Assembly (NCBI RefSeq): GCF_019320115.1
Contig: NC_089598.1
Location: 86,629,560-86,693,559, forward strand
Length of the DNA: 64,000 bases
From: Miscanthus floridulus
Taxonomy: Eukaryota; Streptophyta; Magnoliopsida; Poales; Poaceae
Direction: 5' to 3'
Part shown: piece by piece, positions 57,151 to 64,000 of the stretch
Position numbering within the stretch: position 1 is the first letter of the stretch
Layout: each line of letters begins with the position of its first letter
The notes under the pieces: model-generated
The model's database searches: none
What the model was told of the DNA's origin: nothing
The model's input: only the letters and a program-made list of their open reading frames with translations
Position numbers and translations under genes: made by a program

Positions 57151-58076
57151 GTTGAACTTGCGGACCGTGTTCATCTCGGCGACCATGTTCTCTGCCGAGC
57201 GGTAACGGACGTCAAGGAGGAGCTTTGATTCTACGAGGGAGAGCGGCAACGGTCGTGGAAGACCGTGTTCCCTTCCTCGTAGAATCGGAGCTCTTCCGTG
57301 GCAAGTACGGTGCCGTCCGGTGGAGAAATGCTCGCCGAGATGATCACGTAAGCAAGTTCAACTAGTACGGATGGTTATTTATTCACATGTCCCGATATCG
57401 TCGCAGTAGTCTGTCAATCACCGTACTTTTTATTTTAACTTTTTATGAAATGAAAAACTTAGAAAATAGTTAGAAAATTATAGAAAATCCGTACTAGTTG
57501 AACTTGCGGACCGTGTTCAGCTCGGCGAGCATGTTCTCTGTCGAGCGGTAACGGACATCAAGGAGGAGCTTTGATTCTACGAGGGAGAGCGACAACGGTC
57601 GTGGAAGACCGTGTTCCCTTCCTCGTAGAATCGGAGCTCTTCCTTGACCAAGTACGGTGCCGTCCGGTGGAGAAATGCTCGCCGAGATGATCACGTAAGC
57701 AAGTTCAACTAGTACGGATGGTTATTTATTCACATGTCCCGATATCGTCGCAGTAGTCTGTCAATCACCGTACTTTTTATTTTAACTTTTTATGAAATGA
57801 AAAACTTAGAAAATAGTTAGAAAATTATAGAAAATCCGTACTAGTTGAACTTGCGGACCGTGTTCAGCTCGGCGAGCATGTTCTCTGTCGAGCGGTAACA
57901 GACATCAAGGAGGAGCTTTGATTCTACGAGGGAGAGCGACAACGGTCGTGGAAGACCGTGTTCCCTTCCTCGTAGAATCGGAGCTCTTCCTTGACCAAGT
58001 ACGGTGCCGTCCGGTGGAGAAATGCTCGCCGAGATGATCACGTAAGCAAGGTCAACTAGTACGGATGGTTATTTAT
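57151..58076 (+). repeat. ~347-bp tandem array of hairpin-forming units
   Basis: GTTGAACTTGCGGACCGTGT starts units at 57151, 57497 and 57844 (steps 346 and 347), giving about 2.7 copies. Each unit holds two nested inverted repeats: CCGTACTAGTTGAACTTGC with GCAAGTTCAACTAGTACGG, and GATTCTACGAGG with CCTCGTAGAATC. The last two copies are almost identical; the first is more diverged and has a 4-base deletion near 57301. The minus strand has a 66-codon frame in units two and three (MIISASISPPDGTVLGQGRA, ending NTVRKFN), each with its own stop. Confidence 0.88.
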
Positions 58077-58317
58077 TAAAACATGTTTTTGAGCTATAGT
58101 GTATTAAAAAATGAGTATAGAGATATAGATAATTTTATAGTTTCTTAATTTTATTTGTTTATAAAATAAGAAATTTATAGTGTATTAAAAATGAGTATAG
58201 AGAGAAGATGGCAACTGCTTCATTGTTTAGAGATATAGATAATTTTATAGTTTCTTAATTTTATTTGTTTATAAAATGAGAAATTTATAGTGTATTAAAA
58301 ATGAGTTTAGAGAGTAG

Positions 58318-58853
58318 ATGGCAACTGCTTCCGGGTCCTCGGCCTCTCATGGGTTTCCAAAGCGACTTAGGCCGGGCCTCCCTCTCATTCCATGCGGCAA
58401 GTGTCGTGATGAGACGAAGATTGTGATGGAGTACCGAGTGAAGAAGGAGGGTCCCAACAAGGATCGTATCTTCTACAAGTGTCCGGATCGCAATGTGAGT
58501 TATTTTATCGTATTTAATGATTATGGTTAGTTTATACCTATTTTCATGATGGTTGTGATTAAAGTTCTAATTTTTTGTTTTAATTTCAGTGGGATGGCAG
58601 TGGACGATGTTCAGGCTTCTACTGGGAGGAAGAGTATGTTGAACTCGTGCAAAAATATCTTGCACAACAGGCAGATACGGCGGCTAATGAGGCAGTGATC
58701 CAGCCGAAGAAGCCCAAAGATGTTGCACAATCAGGGGATCTGTCTGTTTTAGTTGAGATTGGTCGTGAAATCCTTGTGCTCCTGAAATGTATTTTAGCTT
58801 TAGTTCTTTTAGTTGTAGTTGGGATTGTCTACATTGTAGCGATGCTTTCATAA
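58318..58853 (+). CDS. GRF zinc-finger protein with a C-terminal membrane helix, CACTA-encoded
   Basis: Two exons, 58318-58494 and 58590-58853 (intron GTGAGT...TTTCAG, phase 0), give 146 aa. After a Ser-rich start, the finger reads LIPCGKCRDETKIVMEYRVK, PNKDRIFYKCPDRN and, across the junction, WDGSGRCSGFYWEEEYVE. The CxxC, FYKCP and CxGFYW ligands and aromatic residues match GRF-type zinc fingers, which bind nucleic acids in known proteins. A basic linker leads to a strongly hydrophobic C-terminus (LLKCILALVLLVVVGIVYIV) predicted to cross a membrane once. Similar small proteins are common beside transposase genes in grass CACTA elements. Whether it helps transposition is unknown. The frame is intact. 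Confidence 0.75.
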
Positions 58854-58935
58854 ATTTGTACCTTTTGTGGTGGCACACATGTTGTATAAATAATTAATTA
58901 TGATCTAGGTTTTAATATGGTATTTATGTCATGTA

Positions 58936-61900
58936 ATGCAGATGAGCCGGCATTGGATGTACAATGCTGATCGCCGCTCCCAAGAGTTCATTGACGGCGT
59001 GCATTCTTTGTTACGTGCGGCCGAGGCAAACAAACGCGACGGTTTCATGTGCTGCCCATGTGCCATATGTAAGAATACGGTGGAATATCCTTGCTCAAGG
59101 ACTCTTCATTCACACTTGTTCAAGTCGGGTTTCATGCCAAACTATATTTGTTGGACGAAGCACGGAGAAACCGGCGTTGTAATGGAAGAAGGTGAAGAAG
59201 AACAATGGGACGACAATGATATTATTCCCGATGGTGCGTGCTTCAATGATACTGCAATGGGAGAAGCTGAAGAAGAGGTAGCCACAGAAGATGAGCCTGC
59301 TGATGATCTTTGTCAGGTCATTCGTGACGCACAAAGAGAATGTGAAAGTGAAAAGGAGAAGATCAAGTTCGAGCGGATGCTAGAAGATCACAACAAATTG
59401 TTGTACCCAACTTGTGATGCAGGGCAGAAAAAGTTGGGAACCACACTAGAATTGCTGCAATGGAAGGCAAAGAATGGTGTATCTGACAAGGGATTTGGAG
59501 AGTTACTAAAAATCCAAAAGAAGATGCTTCCGAAGGACAATGAATTGCCCGCCACTACCTACGAAGCAAAACAAGTTGTCTGTCCTATGGGGCTAGAAAT
59601 CGAGAAGATACATGCATGTCCTAATGACTGCATGCTGTACCATGGCAAAGAGTACGAGAAATTGGATGCATGCCCGGTATGCCATGCATCGCGGTATAAG
59701 ATCAGACGAGATGACCCTGGTGATGTTGAGGGCGAACGTCCACGGAAGAAAATCCCTGCCAAGGTTATGTGGTATGCTCCTATAATACCACGCTTGAAAC
59801 GTCTGTTCAGAAACAAAGAACATGCAAAATTGTTGCGATGGCACAAAGAAGACCGTAAGGTAGACAATATGTTGAGACACCCTGCTGATGGGTCCCAGTG
59901 GAGAGCAATCGACAGAGAATTCCCGGAGTTTGCAAATGACGCAAGAAACTTAAGGTTTGCTTTAAGTACAGATGGTATCAATCCTTTTGGAGAGCAGAAC
60001 AGTAGTCATAGCACTTGGCCTGTTACTCTAAGTATCTACAACCTTCCTCCTTGGTTATGCATGAAGCGAAAGTTCATTATGATGCCTGTGCTCATCCAAG
60101 GCCCGAAGCAACCTGGCAATGACATCGATGTGTACCTGAGACCACTTATTGACGAACTTCTCATTTTGTGGAATAAAGAAGGTGTACGTGTGTGGGATGA
60201 GTACAAACAGGAACACTTTGATCTGCGAGCATTGTTGTTCGTAACAATCAATGATTGGCCTGCTCTAAGTAATCTTTCAGGACAGTCAAACAAGGGATAT
60301 AATGCATGCACACACTGCTTCGGTGATATTAGAGGTGTATTCTTAAAAAATGTCGAAAGGTCGTGTACCTTGGCCATCGTCGATTTCTTCCTGCAAATCA
60401 CCCCGTAAGAAAGAAAGGCAAGCATTTTAAAGGGAAGGCAGACCACCTGACCAAGCCTCGCAACCGAACCGGTGAGGATGTACTCGATATGGTCAATGAT
60501 GTGAAAGTCGTCTTTGGAAAAGGACATGGCAGCCAACCTGTTCCGAACGACGCTAACGGTCACGCACCCATGTGGAAGAAGAAGTCCATATTTTGGGACC
60601 TACCCTATTGGCAAGTCCTAGAGGTCCGCAGCTCGATCGACGTGATGCACCTGACGAAGAATCTTTGTGTGAACCTGCTAGGCTTCATGGGTGTGTATGG
60701 AAAGCCTAAGGACACATTTGAAGCACGACAGGACCTGCGTTGTTTGAGAGAAAGAGACAACCTGCATCCAGAGAAGACAGATGATGGACTGCCATTACTT
60801 ACGTCCTGCCAGCTACACTCTAAGCAAAGAGGAGAAGGAAATCATGTTTGAATGCTTAAACAACATCAAGGTACCATCTGGATTCTCCTCGAATATAAAG
60901 GGTATTATAAATGTGCCAGAGAAGAAATTCTGTAACTTAAAGTCCCATGACTGTCACGTTCTCATGACGCAATTACTTCCAGTTGCATTAAGAGGAATTC
61001 TACCTCCAAATGTACGTCTAGCCACCGTGAAGCTATGTGCATTCCTCAATGCAATTTCTCAGAAGGCAATTGATCCAACTGATCTAGCTAAACTACAGAA
61101 TGATGTGGTTCAATGTCTCGTCAGCTTTGAGTTGGTGTTCCCTCCTTCCTTCTTTGATATCATGACACACCTCCTAGTTCACCTAGTCAAGGAGATTTTC
61201 ATTCTCGGTCCTGTGTTCCTACACAACATGTTCCCCTTAGAGAGATTCATGGGAGTCCTGAAGAAATATGTTCACAACCGTGCTCGCCCAGAAGGAAGCA
61301 TCGCCAAGGGCTATGGAACAGAAGAGGTCATTGAGTTCTGTGTTGACTTTATTCCCGACCTTGACTCGATTGGTGTTCCTGAATCGAGACATGAGGGGAG
61401 ACTAAGCGGAAAGGGGACACTAGGGAGGAAAACATATATTGGTACGGAGGATGATTATTTCAATAAAGCGCACTACACAGTTCTACAGAACTCCTCTTTG
61501 GTAGATCCGTATATTGAAACACACAAGGATCTCTTACGATCCGAGTTTCCAGGGAAGACTGAAGCTTGGATTACGCGTAAGCACATGGAAACTTTCGGCG
61601 GTTGGTTGCGAAAAAAATGTCAAGGTGATGAGAGCATCCATGAGCAACTGTATTTATTGGCTATGCAACCATCATGGCATATCGTAACATACAAAGGGTA
61701 CGAGATAAATGGGAACATATTCTACACAGTAGCCCAAGATAAAAGGAGTACCAACCAAAACAGTGGTGTCCGCATAGATGCCACAGACCCGAATGGGAAT
61801 AAGCAGACATATTATGGCCGCATAGATGAAATATGGGAACTAGAATATGCACCTACTTTGAAGATCCCATTGTTCAAGTGCCAATGGGTCAAGGTGACCG

Positions 61901-62292
61901 GAGGCGGGGTAACAGTAGACAACGAGTATGGAATGACAACAGTAGACCTTAGTAATATTGGGTACAAAGACGAACCATTCGTCCTTGCCAAGGATGTGAA
62001 TCAGGTGTTCTATGTCAATGATATGTCTACCAAACCAAAAAGAGGGAAAAACGATAATGACTCAACCAAAGAGTCAAAGCGCCACATAGTTCTTTCAGGG
62101 AAAAGAGTCATCGTGGGAATCGAGGACAAGTCGGACATGTCAGAAGATTATGAAAAGTATGACCGAATTCCGCCCTTCAAAGTGAACAAAGACCCTAGCA
62201 TCTTGGTAAATGATGAGGACACTCCATGGTTACGACGCGATCATAACCAAGGGACATACATAAAGAAGAAGTTCACTGCTGTGCCCACTTGA
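58936..62292 (+). pseudogene. TNP2-type CACTA transposase with two frameshifts
   Basis: Transposase of the En/Spm-CACTA superfamily, acting on the element ends in the nucleus. The start is the ATG at 58936 or 58942 (SRHWMYNADRRSQEFIDGVH, the transposase-associated domain with CPCAICKN). Then comes the Transposase_21 core: YHGKEYEKLDACPVCHASRY, RNLRFALSTDGINPFGEQNS, SNKGYNACTHCFGDIRGVF. A one-base shift at about 60350 moves to GHRRFLPANHPVRKKGKHFK and SSIDVMHLTKNLCVNLLGF. A second at about 60790 moves to KSHDCHVLMTQLLPVALRGI and VHNRARPEGSIAKGYGTEEV (DUF4218), then EIWELEYAPTLKIPLFKCQW (DUF4216), ending at 62292. About 1,110 codons in total, near normal family size. The only damage seen is the two single-base shifts, so inactivation looks recent. 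Confidence 0.9.
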
Positions 62293-62749
62293 TGATATAG
62301 TGATTTAATGTAGTGTGTGTTTGAGATATTATGTAATAATTGTGAATTCAGATGTTTATTATGTCGTGTTTCAAATTAAATCAATGTTTGATTTGGTGGG
62401 ATTTCTCTCTCGAAAAGTAAAATTAGGATATTGAGTGATGAAAAATTAAAATATTAACGTTAAAATGATGTGAAAACAAATTTCCTGTCCAAAACCAATA
62501 GTTTTAATAATTTTAATTAAACACTACATTTTTGCATTAACGAAATAATAAATATTAGTTACATTATGTTTTACAATTATAACAAAAAATAAAAAAAGTT
62601 AGGTTATAGATTTTTCCTATGTGCAATAAAGAAAAAGAAAATCCATATTTTTAACAAAATAATTTTATGCCTTTTATTTAATTTACTATGTATTTAACAA
62701 GAAAATCCATATTTCTATTAAAAAAGTCTGCTCAAAACAGGCGGGAAAC
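62293..62749. other. AT-rich 3' flank of the transposase gene
   Basis: No coding potential. A- and T-rich runs typical of a 3' UTR or CACTA interior; no clear poly(A) signal chosen. Confidence 0.45.
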
Positions 62750-62754
62750 GAAAC

Positions 62755-62985
62755 TGCAGGCCACCTTTACTCCCGGGTGGGAAGCCCACCCGGGAGTAAA
62801 GGTGGGCTGCAGTTTCGTGGCCCGCCAAAAAAAAACCCTTTACTCCCGGTGCGTGTTATACATTTACTCCCGGTTGGTAACACGCACCGGGAGTAAAGGG
62901 ACCTTTACTCCTGGTTGGTAACGCGCACCGGGAGTAAAGACCCTTTACTCCTGGCTGGTGGCTGGCACCGGGAGTAAATCTCCCT
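62755..62985. repeat. Second set of CACTA-like subterminal foldback repeats
   Basis: CTTTACTCCCGGGTGGGAAG is followed by its inverse CCCACCCGGGAGTAAAGG. Variants TTTACTCCCGGTTGGTAACA and GCACCGGGAGTAAAGG recur about four times. The wording differs from the first array (TTTACTCCCGG rather than TTTAGTCCCGG), so it is either the 3' subterminal region of the same element or the start of another. Confidence 0.75.
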
Positions 62986-63200
62986 GGTATATAACCGCCA
63001 GCGCCTGGCGCAGATCGATCCGCTCCTCTTCTTCCTCGTCGAACACCGCCGCCCTCTTCTTCCTCGCGCCACCGTCCGTTCGCCTTCCGTGACACCGCCG
63101 CCCTCTTCTTCCTCGTGCGGCCTCCACCGCGCGCGCTCGTGGCCCTCCACCACGCCCTCCTCCGCGCGCGTCCGAGGCCCTCCACTGCTGAGCTCGAGGT
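62986..63200 (+). promoter_or_regulatory. TATA box and CT-rich leader-like segment after the repeats
   Basis: A TATATAA follows the repeats at about 62989, and then a CT-rich stretch with repeated GCCGCCCTCTTCTTCCTCG. The arrangement mirrors the first array, where repeats are followed by TTTATATCC (about 56827) and a CT-rich leader. It looks like a CACTA 5' promoter, but no transposase follows inside the window. Minus-strand frames here (62856-63185) are compositional. Confidence 0.4.
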
Positions 63201-63650
63201 GATCAGTTCGTCTCTCTGTACATTCTCAGATGGTGGAAAACTTCAAAAAATGTTATATTTTGCTGTGATACCGAATATAGATGTTCTAAAGTAAATTACA
63301 AATGTCCTAGATTTTATATACGCAAATATCATATAAAAATAAAGGAAAACTTCAACGTTTCTTCATTTGTGAACTTTGAATATACAGATATAATATATTA
63401 ATGTTGCTAAAGTAATATGAGCATTACATATTTTTTCGGGAAGACTATCTTCAAACTTTATATCATAGCATCAGAGACGAAGTACTGTGCCTGTAGAAGA
63501 AGAAAATAAATTCTTATCATTTCGGAAATAGTAATGGTTATATTAGCAATAAGACACATATACTTACATTTCATAATGACTTATACTTACATTATCAGCA
63601 TAGAATTTTCTCATATGATGAATGACTACATGGTTCACATGGTACATAGG
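63201..63650. other. AT-rich, nothing recognised
   Basis: No reading frame or repeat that I can support. Confidence 0.45.
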
Positions 63651-63659
63651 ATCACAACA

Positions 63660-63925
63660 CGCACCGACACCGCCCCGGCCCGCCTCACGTCGTCGTCGTC
63701 AGCACGCCGGCCCGCCTCACGTCGTCGTCGTCAGCACACCGGCCCCCGCGCCGACACGTATATATACGTCATTTGTATTCATATGCATGTATATATACGT
63801 CGCGGAGCACCGCCGCCCTCGTTCGCCCATGCGTTTCTATGTATACGGCGGAGCACCGCCGCCCTCGTTCACCCATGTGTACAAACATATATACGGCGGA
63901 GTGGAGCACCGCCACTCTTGTCACA
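63660..63925 (+). repeat. Two short tandem repeats near the window end
   Basis: GCCCGCCTCACGTCGTCGTC with GTCAGCAC recurs twice (about 63679 and 63711, 32-bp step). Then a ~60-bp unit with GCGGAGCACCGCCGCCCTCG and a following TATATACG/GTATACGGC occurs three times (about 63801, 63849 and 63899). The plus-strand frame across it is a repeat artefact. Confidence 0.7.
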
Positions 63926-64000
63926 CCGCCCTCTCTCGCGGCCTAGTCGATCAACATTCGTATTATCGTTATCGTTAACGCTAAACAATCACACCAGGGC

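Larger units (their letters stand above)
56497..64000 (+). mobile_element. Large CACTA (En/Spm-type) element, 3' end not found
   Basis: Starts CACTAGTAGAGAACAGACC, preceded by TCA. Subterminal foldback repeats, a tandem array, a GRF zinc-finger gene and a TNP2-type transposase follow in the plus direction. No inverted terminus (CTGTTCTCTACTAGTG type) appears before the window ends, so the element either continues past 64000 or has lost its end. A second CACTA-like subterminal region from 62750 may belong to its 3' side or to another element. The transposase is frameshifted, so this copy is probably no longer autonomous. Confidence 0.8.

Overview
This is nuclear DNA from a flowering plant, almost certainly a grass. 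Spliced plant genes (a CslA mannan-synthase relic, an E-class PPR protein, a nine-exon KUP/HAK potassium transporter) sit in dense LTR retrotransposons, CACTA, Mutator, hAT, Stowaway and Tourist DNA elements and a tRNA-derived SINE. The very GC-rich exons and the mix of elements suggest a panicoid grass of the sorghum/sugarcane/Miscanthus type. That is inference; species cannot be proven from the sequence alone.

Layout. 1-4.2 kb: decayed intergenic DNA with a degenerate Stowaway and a pair of small MITEs. 4.26-7.28 kb: a Mutator-like element with ~300-bp terminal inverted repeats and a 9-10 bp target duplication, carrying two convergent broken GRF-type zinc-finger gene pieces. 7.7-10.4 kb: a SINE, a Tourist-like MITE and two TIR-bounded elements. 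10.9-12.2 kb: a CslA (GT2 mannan synthase) pseudogene lacking its 5' half and its catalytic exon, with one acceptor site mutated. 12.49-18.76 kb: a complete but decayed Copia retrotransposon (LTRs, TSD AGAAC, PBS, PPT). 19.67-25.48 kb: the only clearly functional host genes, both on the minus strand and only 227 bp apart: the HAK7-like K+ transporter (reconstructs to 811 aa) followed by the PPR gene. 27.22-43.05 kb: a 15.8-kb Ty3/gypsy element of Tat type (dual RNase H, antisense ORF, tandem repeats before the 3' LTR; TSD ACAAG) nested in an older repeat visible on both sides. 44-50 kb: intergenic DNA with several MITEs, including a textbook hAT MITE with a perfect 8-bp TSD. 50.79-52.17 kb: a BAHD acyltransferase gene relic split by a 1.17-kb non-autonomous CACTA element. 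53-56 kb: more MITEs and a Stowaway. 56.5 kb to the window end: a large CACTA element with foldback subterminal repeats, a ~347-bp tandem array of hairpin units, a small GRF zinc-finger/membrane protein gene and a TNP2-type transposase broken by two frameshifts; a second CACTA-like subterminal region starts near 62.75 kb.

The two intact genes do not form a pathway together: one moves potassium across membranes, the other is predicted to bind organellar RNA. Everything else is transposon activity and its consequences: nested insertions, gene capture, gene disruption and tandem-repeat growth inside elements. I found no credible undescribed enzymatic or defence system. The most unusual structures are the hairpin array inside the CACTA element, the two unrelated element classes that both carry GRF zinc fingers, and the telobox-rich leader of the Copia element.
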